Origin: CBDEGK01 sp965237855
GTDB taxonomy: Bacteria; Pseudomonadota; Gammaproteobacteria; Pseudomonadales; Halieaceae
Length of the DNA stretch: 64,000 bases
Reading direction: 5' to 3'
NCBI GenBank assembly: GCA_965237855.1
Contig: CBDEGK010000002.1
Location: 62,001 to 126,000, forward strand
Positions 34,139 to 43,096 of the stretch are shown here, in pieces; position 1 is the first letter of the stretch; the number at the start of each line of letters is the position of its first letter. Position numbers and translations under genes: made by a program. The notes under the pieces are model-generated. The model was not told where the DNA came from, did not search any database, and was given only the letters and a program-made list of their open reading frames with translations.

Positions 34139-34822
34139 ATGATCAAGCTCTATCAATATGAAATGTCGCCATTTTGCACCAAGGTCAGACTGATCCTGAA
34201 TGTTAAAAAAGTGCCCTATGAAGTGGTTGAGGTGCCCGTCTCTAAATCCGGGCGGGTGAAACGCTACTCCACGACCTCGAAACTGCCCACCATTGAGCAC
34301 GAGGGTAATTTTGTGGACGATTCCACGACGATTGCCTATTACCTGGAACAGTGTTTCCCAACGCCCGCACTGATCCCCCGGGACGATAGAGCCCGGGCCA
34401 GGTGCCACGTCTATGAAGACTGGGCCGATGAAAGCCTGAATTTCTATATGATGAAGTTGCGTTGGCTGCCGCAGAATCGACAGCGCTGGGCAGCAGAGTT
34501 GGCAAAACACGATACTGGCCTGTGGCGCTGGCTCATTACACGATTCGCCGCCAGGGCCATGCTGAACATATTGGATAAACAGGGTGTCGGTCGTAAATCA
34601 GAGGCAGCGGTGCTGAAGGACATAGGCCGCCATATGTCGGCGATTGCGGTCGAGCTACAGGGGCGTGACTTCCTGCTGGGAGATCAATTGTCGCTGGCTG
34701 ATATCAGTGTCTACGCGCAGCTCAAATGGATGGCAGAAAACCCCGAGGGTCAGCAGGCGTTTAATAGCTACCTGAATATCGCGGATTGGATGAAGCGCGT
34801 CAGCGCGGCCACCACGCCCTAG
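34139..34822 (+). CDS. Glutathione S-transferase family protein
   Basis: A 227-residue GST-fold protein. The N-terminal thioredoxin-like part begins MIKLYQYEMSPFCTKVR (SPFC active-site region) and contains LPTIEHEGNFVDDSTTIAYY, the cis-Pro and glutathione-binding Ser/Thr motif. The C-terminal helical domain has GDQLSLADISVYAQL. The ATG at 34139 gives the usual start; a GTG two codons earlier is possible and has GGAG upstream. It may detoxify electrophiles or act in a catabolic route with the following nitronate-monooxygenase-like gene. Confidence 0.82.
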   Translation: MIKLYQYEMSPFCTKVRLILNVKKVPYEVVEVPVSKSGRVKRYSTTSKLPTIEHEGNFVDDSTTIAYYLEQCFPTPALIPRDDRARARCHVYEDWADESLNFYMMKLRWLPQNRQRWAAELAKHDTGLWRWLITRFAARAMLNILDKQGVGRKSEAAVLKDIGRHMSAIAVELQGRDFLLGDQLSLADISVYAQLKWMAENPEGQQAFNSYLNIADWMKRVSAATTP

Positions 34823-34937
34823 TTACATGTGCTCCATAGCCAACGGATAATGGCCCGCCTCGACATTGCCTCGCGGCGTAGCCCCACTCAAAATGGCACT
34901 TTTCAGTAAACAATCGCCACACGAGGGCAGTCCAGCC

Positions 34938-36059
34938 ATGCAAACCGATTTCTGCAAACAACTAGGTATTGAAGTACCCATTTTCGCTTTTACGCATTGC
35001 CGCGACGTGGTGGTGGCGGTGAGTAAGGCTGGCGGTATTGGTGTACTGGGTGCGGTGGGTTATTCACCGGAACAGCTCAAGGAAGAGCTGGACTGGATTG
35101 ATGAGCATATTGGCGATCATATTTATGGCGTAGACACGGCCATTCCCCAGAAATACGAGGGCATGGGCGAAGACGACCCGGACAAGCTGGTCGAAATGAT
35201 CATGGCCGCCATTCCGGAGCAACATCGGAAGTTCGCGGATAAATTGTTGTCTGACCATGGCGTGCCCGAGTGGCCGGAAGGTGATGATGAAGTTACCCTG
35301 AGTTTTTCCCTGGCCCAGGCCCAGTTGCTGGTAGATGAGGCGCTGACTCGGCCCAATTGCCGCATGATTGTGAATGCACTGGGTACGCCGCCTCCCGAAG
35401 TGGTTGTGCAGGTACACGAATCTGGACGTCTGATTGGCGCGCTAGCGGGTCGTCTCAAGCACGGCGTTGACCACAAGGCTGCGGGACTGGATTTTGTGAT
35501 TTGCCAGGGCCACGAGGGCGGTGGCCATGCTGGTGAGGTCACCTCCATGGTGTTGTGGCCGCAGATGGTTAAGGATCTGGCGCCCCTGCCGGTATTGGCG
35601 GCAGGCGGCATTGGTAGTGGTGAGCAAATCATGGCAGCCATGGCCATGGGAGCCGAAGGTGCCTGGCTGGGTTCCATGTGGTTGAATTCCGCGGAAGCGC
35701 ACGCCGAACCGGCCCAGCGCGAGTCGTATATGAATGCCACCTCAGAAGATACCATTCGCTCTCGCTCGTTCACCGGTAAAACTGCGCGCATGCTGAAAAA
35801 TGAATGGACCGAGGCCTGGGATCGCGCCGATACCCCGGACCCGTTGCCTATGCCCTTGCAGGGCTACCTGACCTTTGATGCCACGCGCCGTACCCATCGT
35901 TATGCCGGCGCTGCCGAAACACAGAAAGTGGCGTTTAACCCGGTTGGCCAGGTGGTGGGTCAGATCAATGAGATCGAGTCATGTCGCGATATCATGATGC
36001 GGCTTATGACTGAGTACAGTGATGCCTACGAGCGTATTCAGTCGTTGATGCCTGAGTAA
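34938..36059 (+). CDS. Nitronate monooxygenase / 2-nitropropane dioxygenase-like flavoprotein
   Basis: A 373-residue FMN TIM-barrel protein. KAGGIGVLGAVGYSPEQL at the N-terminus, FVICQGHEGGGHAGEVTSMV in the middle and VLAAGGIGSGEQIMAAMAMG with GAWLGSMWL near the C-terminus are the FMN-binding signatures of this family. The ATG at 34938 (MQTDFCKQLGIEVPIF) is preferred, with GAGGGCAG upstream; the frame extends 24 codons further without a matching domain. Members oxidise nitronates, but many act as enoyl reductases. It is followed after 13 bp by the DUF1214 gene. Confidence 0.82.
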   Translation: MQTDFCKQLGIEVPIFAFTHCRDVVVAVSKAGGIGVLGAVGYSPEQLKEELDWIDEHIGDHIYGVDTAIPQKYEGMGEDDPDKLVEMIMAAIPEQHRKFADKLLSDHGVPEWPEGDDEVTLSFSLAQAQLLVDEALTRPNCRMIVNALGTPPPEVVVQVHESGRLIGALAGRLKHGVDHKAAGLDFVICQGHEGGGHAGEVTSMVLWPQMVKDLAPLPVLAAGGIGSGEQIMAAMAMGAEGAWLGSMWLNSAEAHAEPAQRESYMNATSEDTIRSRSFTGKTARMLKNEWTEAWDRADTPDPLPMPLQGYLTFDATRRTHRYAGAAETQKVAFNPVGQVVGQINEIESCRDIMMRLMTEYSDAYERIQSLMPE

Positions 36060-36072
36060 CGGGAGTGTTCAT

Positions 36073-37260
36073 ATGCTTGGAGACAACCCCAACGATGCAG
36101 CCCTGAAACAGAGCTGGGATGATTTCTGCGATCAATTGAAAGAGGCCGGTTCGCTGGTATTTCGCGATACTACGCCAGCCCATGATATTGACCGCGCCAA
36201 GGGCATGCGTCTGCTGGCGCGCAATATTGCGCTGGGCCTGCAGTTCCAACTCGACAATATTGATCCTGACCATCCGGAACTCATGCACTACTTTGACCCG
36301 CTGCGAAAGCAGGGCGGAGACAACACCGACGCGCTCTATGTCGGTGCGCCGATTAATGGAGAACATAGCTACCGCATCAGTGGCAATCGCGGCACGGCCC
36401 GGTTTTTCGCCGTAACCGTGCTTGAAGACGGTAATACGCCCTGGGGCGGCGCCGTGGTGGGTAGCCTGCTCAACGAACAGATTGTTGTTGAGCCCGACGG
36501 CAGCTTTGAGATTATCCTCAGCCCGGAGGAACATGCGGGTAATTGGATCAAAACGACCCCGGGTAGTTGGCGGGTTACCTTCAGGCAGTTTTTTGCCGAC
36601 TGGGAAAATGAACGGCCCATGGATGCCCGCATTGATCGCCTCGGGGAGCTCGCACACAACCCGGTTGTTACACCGCAGCAGGTGCAGGACGGCCTGGCGG
36701 CAACGGCTGCCTGGGTGCGCGAGTCCACCTATTACTGGGCGGATATGCTGGACAAGTGGCAGGCCCGCCCCAATCAGTTCCTGTCCTATCGACAGCTGGA
36801 CGACAACCCCATCGATGCCACACCGGGTGGTGAGCCCCTGATCTGCTATTGGAAAATTCCCGCCAATGAGGTTCTGGTGGTGCGGGTAGTGCCACCGGCT
36901 GCAGACTACTGGGCGGTGGAGTTCGGCAACTACTGGTGGGAAACCATGGATTATCGCTATCGCCTGTGTAGCACCAATTGCCATCACGCGCAGTTGGAAG
37001 ACAACGGCGAGTTGATCCTGGTGGTGGCTCACGAAGACCCCGGTTACCCCAATTGGCTCGACCCTTCAGGGCATGAAGAAGGTTATATCACGGTGCGTTG
37101 GATCGGGGCAGAGCATTATCCGACGCCGAAATGTGTGCAGATGAAGCGCGTTGAACTGGAGGACTATTTGCCCGCGGGTACGAACACCATTTCGCCGGAA
37201 CAACGTGCGCGGCAACTCGCGGGCCGACGTACGGGAGCCATCAGGCGTTTTGGGACTTAG
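36073..37260 (+). CDS. DUF1214 domain protein
   Basis: A 395-residue soluble protein. The region around residues 95-200, with GNRGTARFFAVTVLE and ILSPEEHAGNWIKTTPGSWR, is DUF1214-like. The C-terminal half is beta-rich with several Trp residues (DYWAVEFGNYWWETMDYRYR). Such proteins are often encoded beside flavin enzymes and in hydrophobic-compound catabolic clusters, but their biochemical role is not established. It starts 13 bp after the nitronate-monooxygenase-like gene with GGGAG upstream, so the pair is an operon. Confidence 0.7.
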   Translation: MLGDNPNDAALKQSWDDFCDQLKEAGSLVFRDTTPAHDIDRAKGMRLLARNIALGLQFQLDNIDPDHPELMHYFDPLRKQGGDNTDALYVGAPINGEHSYRISGNRGTARFFAVTVLEDGNTPWGGAVVGSLLNEQIVVEPDGSFEIILSPEEHAGNWIKTTPGSWRVTFRQFFADWENERPMDARIDRLGELAHNPVVTPQQVQDGLAATAAWVRESTYYWADMLDKWQARPNQFLSYRQLDDNPIDATPGGEPLICYWKIPANEVLVVRVVPPAADYWAVEFGNYWWETMDYRYRLCSTNCHHAQLEDNGELILVVAHEDPGYPNWLDPSGHEEGYITVRWIGAEHYPTPKCVQMKRVELEDYLPAGTNTISPEQRARQLAGRRTGAIRRFGT

Positions 37261-37392
37261 GCATTCGGCTCAAAGGTAACCTGGAACCAGTCTATGGTAT
37301 CTGGGTCGATGCAGGTGTGGTGAAGCTTGTGAACTCTGTTCAAGTCATGCAGTCTATGCCTTTAACTTCTGTGATGTGATATCAGGTTCAAT

Positions 37393-39297
37393 GTGAAACG
37401 CGCCGGCTGGATGTACATGCTGTGGTTGCTGCCGTCGCTGGTTTTTGCAGAGATCACGCCGCTGCAGCGCCAGCTTTACCAACAGGCTGACAAAGCGATT
37501 CACGAATACCGCTGGTCCGACGTGCGCCAGCTACGTGACCAGTTGGCAGCTTACCCGCTTGCTATTTACCTCGATTATTACCTGCTGGAATCCCGCCTGC
37601 GACATGTCGACGGTGCCGAGGCGCTGGCCTTCCTCAATAACAGCAGCCAGACCCCCCTGCATATTCGATTCAAGGACAAGTATCTGCGTCGTGCGGGTAG
37701 GGACAGGCGTTGGGACGACTACCTGGTTGTGGCTGCGACCATGCCCAGAGAAATCGAATTGCAGTGTTATTTTCACCGCGCCCAGTTGAGCCGTGGCCTG
37801 ACCAGTGAAGCTTGGGCCGGGGCGCGACATCTGTGGAACCATGGGCGGTCCCGCCCCAGGGCCTGCGACCCTTTGTTTGACGCCTGGCTGGCTGCCGATC
37901 AGCTGGACGATGATTTGGCCTGGTCACGCATGATGAAGGCGGTGGATGAGCGCCGCGGCGGTCTGGCTCAATATGTGGGGCAATTGGGCAGTGAGAGTCT
38001 GCAACCGCAGGTGGAGACCATGATGGTAATGTACCGCCATCCGGCCAGTTTGTCTCAACAGCACAGACTGCCGCCGACAGAGTCCTGGGCGCTGGATATT
38101 CTTGCGCACGGTTTCCCGCGCCTGGCCCGGGTCGATGTGGCACATGCCCTGCGTCTTTGGCGACGTTATGAAGCGGCGTATTCATTCAGCGCACAGCAGC
38201 GGGAAAAGGTCCAGGACGCCATCGCGTACTATAGTTTGCTGCGCAAACACAGCGGGCATAAAGGCTGGCTGGATGACTACCTGGTTGGTCGAGGTGACGA
38301 CAAGTTGCTGGAACGGCGCATGCGCTGGGCGGTGGCCGAGGCGGACTGGGCAGACTTTCTGTTCCTGCAGTCAGCGTTGCCGGAGGCGCGGCAAAATGTC
38401 TCTGCCTGGCGCTATTGGCGAGCCGTCGCACTGGCGGAAATGTCCCGACCGGAGGACGCCAGGGTCGCCCTGCAGGCATTGGCGGTCGAGCGTGATTACT
38501 ATGGCTTCCTGGCTGCGGAACGGATGGGCTCTGCCTACGCAATCAACCACCGGCCGCTGGTGAATCAGGCCGGCGCAGGGGTAATTCATCATCAGGGCGT
38601 ATTGCGGGCGGGGGAGTTGATCTATCACGATGAACCACGGCTGGCCCAATCAGAATGGCGATACCTGCTGTCGGGTCTGGATGTGGAGAGCAAAGAGCAG
38701 CTGTCGCGGTTCGCCATCAATTCCGGTTGGTACCGACTTGGTATAGACGCGGCTAATCACGCCGAGGCATGGGATCGACTGGAATTACGGTTTCCCGCCC
38801 CCTACCGGGATGTGTTCAGCCAGTATGCGCTGCAACGGGGCGTACCCGACACGGAATTATTGTCAATCAGTCGCCGCGAGAGCGCATTTTTCCCGGCGGC
38901 CCATTCTGAAGCCGGCGCTCGCGGCCTGATGCAATTGATGCCTAATACGGCCCGGGTGGTGGCGCGGCGGCTCGGCGATCATCAGCTCAGCAGCGATCTC
39001 TACGATATAGAGAACAATGTCAGCCTGGGCAGTGCCTACTACCGGCAGTTGCTGGATAGTTATCAGGGGAATCGGGTGCTGAGCCTGGCGGCCTATAACG
39101 CCGGGCCCCAGAGAGTGCGCAGCTGGCGCAGCGACAAAGGAGAGAGTATGGATGTGTATCGCTGGGTGGAATCCATCCCCTTCCGGGAAACTCGCGAATA
39201 CGTGCAGGGAGTGCTCGCCTACAACGTGGTCTACAACGCCTTGTCCAACCAGGTCGTGGCCATGTTGAGTGATGCAGAGCGCCAGGCAGTTTATTAG
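37393..39297 (+). CDS. slt: Soluble lytic murein transglycosylase
   Basis: A 634-residue periplasmic enzyme. The signal peptide is MLWLLPSLVFA. A long superhelical domain of paired helices (about residues 30-450) is followed by the SLT catalytic domain. The catalytic Glu496 is in LSISRRESAFF, and AGARGLMQLMPNTAR and AAYNAGPQRVRSW are the other signatures. It cleaves the MurNAc-GlcNAc bond of peptidoglycan and forms 1,6-anhydro-muropeptides. The length and layout match E. coli Slt70. The gene stands alone, with a convergent TerB-like gene 3 bp downstream. Confidence 0.9.
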   Translation: MKRAGWMYMLWLLPSLVFAEITPLQRQLYQQADKAIHEYRWSDVRQLRDQLAAYPLAIYLDYYLLESRLRHVDGAEALAFLNNSSQTPLHIRFKDKYLRRAGRDRRWDDYLVVAATMPREIELQCYFHRAQLSRGLTSEAWAGARHLWNHGRSRPRACDPLFDAWLAADQLDDDLAWSRMMKAVDERRGGLAQYVGQLGSESLQPQVETMMVMYRHPASLSQQHRLPPTESWALDILAHGFPRLARVDVAHALRLWRRYEAAYSFSAQQREKVQDAIAYYSLLRKHSGHKGWLDDYLVGRGDDKLLERRMRWAVAEADWADFLFLQSALPEARQNVSAWRYWRAVALAEMSRPEDARVALQALAVERDYYGFLAAERMGSAYAINHRPLVNQAGAGVIHHQGVLRAGELIYHDEPRLAQSEWRYLLSGLDVESKEQLSRFAINSGWYRLGIDAANHAEAWDRLELRFPAPYRDVFSQYALQRGVPDTELLSISRRESAFFPAAHSEAGARGLMQLMPNTARVVARRLGDHQLSSDLYDIENNVSLGSAYYRQLLDSYQGNRVLSLAAYNAGPQRVRSWRSDKGESMDVYRWVESIPFRETREYVQGVLAYNVVYNALSNQVVAMLSDAERQAVY

Positions 39298-39300
39298 TGG

Positions 39301-39678
39301 CTAGCGTGAAATGGTGACTTTGCCCTCGTTCATGACCACGCCGAGGCCGACACAGGCCAGGGCGAAAATTTGTTCCTCCTCGGCAGAAACATCGCCATCA
39401 ATGCGGGCCACGAAGGCCATAAGGCCGATGGCCTCGCGCAATTGGTCATCATTGAGTGCATTTTTACAGGCCGCCAGCAGCGGCTCGAATTCCAGTTCCT
39501 GGTCTAACTGCAGGCCGCTTGTGACGACTTCCAGCAGCATTTTCTCGTCGTACCCGCGCAGACGGTGGATGGCCTGCACCACGGCCTGGAATTCACGCTT
39601 CACGTTACCTACACGGGCCTTGATGATTTGTGCCAGCAGGGCGCAGATGTAGATGTCGGGGTTCTTGTCACCACTCAT
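39301..39678 (-). CDS. TerB-like small acidic protein
   Basis: A 125-residue helical protein starting MSGDKNPDIYICALLAQIIK from the ATG at 39678. The C-terminal AIGLMAFVARIDGDVSAEEE segment resembles the acidic metal-binding motif of TerB-like domains (ADG…EE). No signal peptide or membrane helix is present. Only 17 bp separate its start from that of the divergent arsS gene, so each promoter must lie inside the neighbouring coding region or overlap the other. Function unknown. Confidence 0.6.
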   Translation of the reverse strand: MSGDKNPDIYICALLAQIIKARVGNVKREFQAVVQAIHRLRGYDEKMLLEVVTSGLQLDQELEFEPLLAACKNALNDDQLREAIGLMAFVARIDGDVSAEEEQIFALACVGLGVVMNEGKVTISR

Positions 39679-39695
39679 ACAGGTATTATAGGCAT

Positions 39696-40682
39696 ATGCA
39701 GGATACACGCCCACTATTGCTCGAAACGGATTTTCCAGCGATCCAGCGTCGCTCCATTGCCACACTCCAGGTCAACTTGGGTTACCGCTGCAATTTGAGC
39801 TGCGTACATTGCCACGTCAACTCGGGGCCCAGTCGCACCGAGGAGATGAGTGCTGAGACGGTCGATGAACTGATTATGCTGCTCGACACATTGCAGCCCC
39901 AAACGCTGGACCTCACTGGCGGCGCCCCCGAGCTGAATCCGCAGTTTCGACGCCTGGTGGTGGCGGCGCGCGAGCGCTGTATCGAGGTTATCGACCGCAG
40001 CAACCTAACTATTTTGTTTGAACCTGGCCAGCAAGACCTGGCTGAATTCCTGGCCGCGCAGGCGGTAGTCATTACTGCGTCGCTGCCGTGCTACCAGGAG
40101 GAAAATGTCGCCCGCCAACGCGGAGAGGGCGTTTACGCTGACAGCATTCGCGCCCTGCAACACCTCAACTCGCTCGGCTATGGCCATGACCCCGAATTGC
40201 AGCTCAACCTGGTCTACAACCCGGTGGAGGCGGTATTGCCACCGCCCCAGCAGATGCTGGAGGCAGATTACAAGCGCGAGTTGGGGAGGCAACATGGCAT
40301 CTCTTTTAACCAGCTGTTCACGATTACCAATATGCCCATCAGCCGTTTTGGCGCGGTGTTATTGTCGACCGGCGAATACCCGGGCTACATGGCCTTGCTG
40401 CGCGATAATTTCAGCACTGAGAACCTGGATACAGTGATGTGCCGTGACCTTGTCAGTATCGATTGGCAGGGCTTTCTCTATGATTGTGACTTCAACCAGA
40501 TGTTGGAGTTGCCCATTCTCGCCAGCAGTGGCCGTTTGCATATTCGCGATCTTCTGGTCGATTCTGAATCGGTGCTGGGCCCGATTGTGACGGGGGAACA
40601 TTGTTACGGTTGCACGGCGGGCCAGGGCAGTAGTTGCGGCGGCGCCCTCGATGGCGCCGTTAATGGCGTTCTGGATGAGTGA
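39696..40682 (+). CDS. arsS: Arsenosugar biosynthesis radical SAM protein ArsS-like
   Basis: A 328-residue radical SAM enzyme. The CX3CX2C cluster motif is YRCNLSCVHCH, with Cys32, Cys36 and Cys39. DLTGGAPELNPQFR is the GGE-like region. Further cysteines occur in MCRDLVSIDWQGFLYDCDF and GEHCYGCTAGQGSSCGG, typical of the ArsS C-terminus. ArsS acts in arsenosugar biosynthesis, attaching a SAM-derived 5'-deoxyadenosyl group to dimethylarsenic. The ATG at 39696 is used because the product then begins just before the conserved region. The following glycosyltransferase gene overlaps it. ArsM, normally required upstream, is not in this window. Confidence 0.85.
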   Translation: MQDTRPLLLETDFPAIQRRSIATLQVNLGYRCNLSCVHCHVNSGPSRTEEMSAETVDELIMLLDTLQPQTLDLTGGAPELNPQFRRLVVAARERCIEVIDRSNLTILFEPGQQDLAEFLAAQAVVITASLPCYQEENVARQRGEGVYADSIRALQHLNSLGYGHDPELQLNLVYNPVEAVLPPPQQMLEADYKRELGRQHGISFNQLFTITNMPISRFGAVLLSTGEYPGYMALLRDNFSTENLDTVMCRDLVSIDWQGFLYDCDFNQMLELPILASSGRLHIRDLLVDSESVLGPIVTGEHCYGCTAGQGSSCGGALDGAVNGVLDE

Positions 40683-41982
40683 GACGCGCTGCTCAGTCAT
40701 TATCCCGGTTCTCAATGAGGCATCACAACTGGCCACCAGACTGGCATTCCTGCGCCAGTGGAGCCTCGGTCACGAGCTGATCGTGGTAGATGGTGGCAGC
40801 CGTGACGCCAGTGTGGAAATTGCCAGGCAATATGCGGACCGGGTGTTGTTGTCCTGCCCGGGCCGAGCGCGGCAGATGAATGCTGGGGCCCGTGTGGCCT
40901 GCGGCGACTACCTGTTGTTTTTACACTGTGACACTGCGCCGGAATTCGCTATGGCGGATTTTCTCGATGGTTTGAGTCGGCAACCGGGCTGGGGATTCTG
41001 CCGCGTGGCACTGTCGGGCCAGAGTGGGGTGCTGGCCCTGGTGGCTTTGATGATGAACCTGCGATCATCTTTGACCCAGATTGCCACCGGTGACCAGATG
41101 TTGTTTTTGCAGCGTGAGCTGTTTGAAGAAATCGGTGGTTACGCCGAGATCCCCCTGATGGAAGATGTGGAAATCTGCAAACGGTTGCGGCGCAACTCTC
41201 GGTCACAGCGCACAGCTCTGCGGGTGGTGACTTCCAGCCGCCGTTGGCGTGAGCAGGGCACGTTCAAGACCATCCTGCGCATGTGGCAACTGCGGTTGCG
41301 GTATTGGCTGGGGGCCAGCCCTGCTGAGTTGCATAGGCGGTATTACGGAGTTAAGGCTGAACTTCCCCTGTTATTGATGCAATTTGCCCGTGAGCCGATT
41401 CCCGGCCGGGTGAAAACCCGGCTGCAGCCCTACCTAAGTGCTGCTCAAGCCACTAACTTGCACTCCGAGATGGTGCTACACACCACCCGAACTTTGTGCC
41501 GAAGTGCTGTAGGACCCGTACAACTATGGGTGGACGGAGACACCCGCGCAGCGTTGTTCCAACAGTGCCTGCAGTTGGGGGCGGAGGTAGTGCGAGCTCA
41601 ATGCCAGGGCGATCTTGGCAGGCGTATGGCACAGGCCTTTGATCTGGGATTGCGACACAGCGCCGCCGTCATCCTGGTCGGTAGCGATGCGCCGGGGATC
41701 GATAAGGCCTATGTGAGCGAAGCCGCCAGCCTGCTCGAGCGTGCAGAGCTGGTACTGGGGCCGGCCCATGATGGCGGTTATGTCTTGATTGCGTTGCGAA
41801 GCTGCCAGCCGCAATTGTTCCGAGATGTGGACTGGGGAAGTGATGAAGTACTGAAGCAGACCCTGGTGCGCGCTCAGTCATTGAATCTGGAAGTCGCGTT
41901 GATGTCGGTAATACCCGATATTGATCGACCCGATGACCTCCGCTTGCTACCGGAGAGTTTGCGCAGCGCTATTTCCGCCTAG
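40675..41982 (+). CDS. Fused arsenosugar-type glycosyltransferase (TIGR04283 + TIGR04282)
   Basis: A 435-residue protein made of two parts. Residues 1 to about 225 are a family-2 glycosyltransferase of the TIGR04283 type (SVIIPVLNEASQL, ELIVVDGGSRDASVE, GRARQMNAGARVACGDYLLF). Residues about 230-435 are a DUF2064/TIGR04282-type nucleotidyl- or glycosyltransferase (MQFAREPIPGRVKTRLQPYL, LVGSDAPGIDKAY, GPAHDGGYVLIAL). In many genomes these are separate genes near arsS. The ATG at 40675 overlaps the arsS stop by 8 bp. Addition of a sugar to the ArsS product is inferred from context. Confidence 0.82.
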   Translation: MSETRCSVIIPVLNEASQLATRLAFLRQWSLGHELIVVDGGSRDASVEIARQYADRVLLSCPGRARQMNAGARVACGDYLLFLHCDTAPEFAMADFLDGLSRQPGWGFCRVALSGQSGVLALVALMMNLRSSLTQIATGDQMLFLQRELFEEIGGYAEIPLMEDVEICKRLRRNSRSQRTALRVVTSSRRWREQGTFKTILRMWQLRLRYWLGASPAELHRRYYGVKAELPLLLMQFAREPIPGRVKTRLQPYLSAAQATNLHSEMVLHTTRTLCRSAVGPVQLWVDGDTRAALFQQCLQLGAEVVRAQCQGDLGRRMAQAFDLGLRHSAAVILVGSDAPGIDKAYVSEAASLLERAELVLGPAHDGGYVLIALRSCQPQLFRDVDWGSDEVLKQTLVRAQSLNLEVALMSVIPDIDRPDDLRLLPESLRSAISA

Positions 41983-42374
41983 GCGGAAAAACTGGCGTGC
42001 GGCTGTGGCAGTTGCTGCTGTGCCTTCGGGTTCGAGCGCTGGTACAACAACCAGGCTATGGCGGTGCAATAGCTCAGGTTGGTTTTCAGCTCACCGTCCG
42101 GATCCCGCAGGAAAGCCCGCTGACTCGCCAGTCCTCGGATTCGCGATGCGAGATCGGGGTTGAAGGCGAGGTAGTTATCCCAGATATCCCGGTGCTGGAC
42201 AGGGGTGATATTGAATATCCCCAGGCCCTCATTGCGGGAGGAAAATAACCCTACTTCGGGAGTATCTACAGCGGCGGTTAGAAGAAACTGCTCGGTCGAC
42301 AGGTTCCAGGCCCCCAGGTACTTCAGGGTCGGTTGAATCACCTGTTCCTTCAGATGGTCCTCAGTAACGTACAT
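41979..42374 (-). CDS. Conserved hypothetical protein
   Basis: A 131-residue protein from the ATG at 42374 (MYVTEDHLKEQVIQPTLKYL). The motif NEGLGIFNITPVQHRDIWDN and a later SYCTAIAWLLYQR helix resemble small lysozyme-like or phage-type proteins, where GLGxFQIxPxTHxD is common, but no firm match can be claimed. There is no signal peptide. The stop overlaps the convergent glycosyltransferase stop by 4 bp. Function unknown. Confidence 0.5.
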   Translation of the reverse strand: MYVTEDHLKEQVIQPTLKYLGAWNLSTEQFLLTAAVDTPEVGLFSSRNEGLGIFNITPVQHRDIWDNYLAFNPDLASRIRGLASQRAFLRDPDGELKTNLSYCTAIAWLLYQRSNPKAQQQLPQPHASFSA

Positions 42375-42681
42375 GGCCGACGTCCTCGTAAGGAAAGCAT
42401 ACTCTATGGTTCCACATGCCACCTTTGTTCTAATGGGGTGGTGGCTCGCTCTGTACCCGAAAACGCTCCGGGCGGTCTACTAATGGTCGGTACCGGCTTG
42501 CGCTGTTAGGCCGTGCTTTACCGGTTTTTCATTGTTATTTCATGACTTTTTAACACAGAAAAAGGATAAATCTAATAAAAATAGTCACTTGCGTGGGTTT
42601 TTTTATGTTTTTTGTGGAAAAGGGCGCTAACTTAGCATTTAACACGTCCGTAGACAGTCTCTAGCCCAGTAACAACGAGGC
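42375..42681. other. Non-coding gap with an AT-rich core
   Basis: About 307 bp between two minus-strand genes. The middle (42525-42645) is AT-rich with several T runs, in contrast to the rest of the window. No RNA gene, conserved repeat or clear terminator hairpin was recognised. Confidence 0.3.
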
Positions 42682-43038
42682 CTATCCGCCGGAGAGCTTT
42701 ACCAGGTAGCCTCGTTTTTCCAGCTCAGATTTGATCAGCTCCCGCTGATCTCCCTGGATCTCGACAACTTCCCCTTTGGTGCTGCCGCCGACGCCGCAGC
42801 GTTTTTTCAGGGCCTTGGCCAGGCTTTTTAGTTCTTTCTCTGCCAGGGGCAAGCCTTCGACCACGGTGACAGCTTTGCCGCCGCGACCTTTGGTTTCCCG
42901 CCGGATTCTCACCACACCATCGCCGACATAGGCCGGGCGATCTTTGCCGCAAACGCAGAGGGTCACCGAGCGCTGGCACTGGGGGCAGAGGCGGCCAAGC
43001 TCAGTAGAGTAAACGGCCCGGGAGGATGATTTGTTCAC
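42682..43038 (-). CDS. yciH: SUI1/eIF1-like translation factor YciH
   Basis: A 118-residue protein with an N-terminal zinc-ribbon-like CPQCQRSVTLCVC and the SUI1 domain VRIRRETKGRGGKAVTVVEG…LKSLAKALKKRCGVGGSTKG. This matches E. coli YciH in length and order. SUI1 proteins act in start-codon selection, and in bacteria YciH is thought to restrain translation initiation under stress. The start (43038) lies 58 bp from the divergent slyX start, so they share a short promoter region. Confidence 0.9.
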   Translation of the reverse strand: MNKSSSRAVYSTELGRLCPQCQRSVTLCVCGKDRPAYVGDGVVRIRRETKGRGGKAVTVVEGLPLAEKELKSLAKALKKRCGVGGSTKGEVVEIQGDQRELIKSELEKRGYLVKLSGG

Positions 43039-43096
43039 TGCGGTGATCTCACGGCATTATAATAGCGGTTGTGTAATCAGGCGGCGAGGTAATGTT

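Noticed and set aside
36004..37032. 342-codon minus-strand open frame opposite the DUF1214 gene
   Set aside because: It is antisense to a better supported gene with a good start and operon context, and its sequence has no family features.
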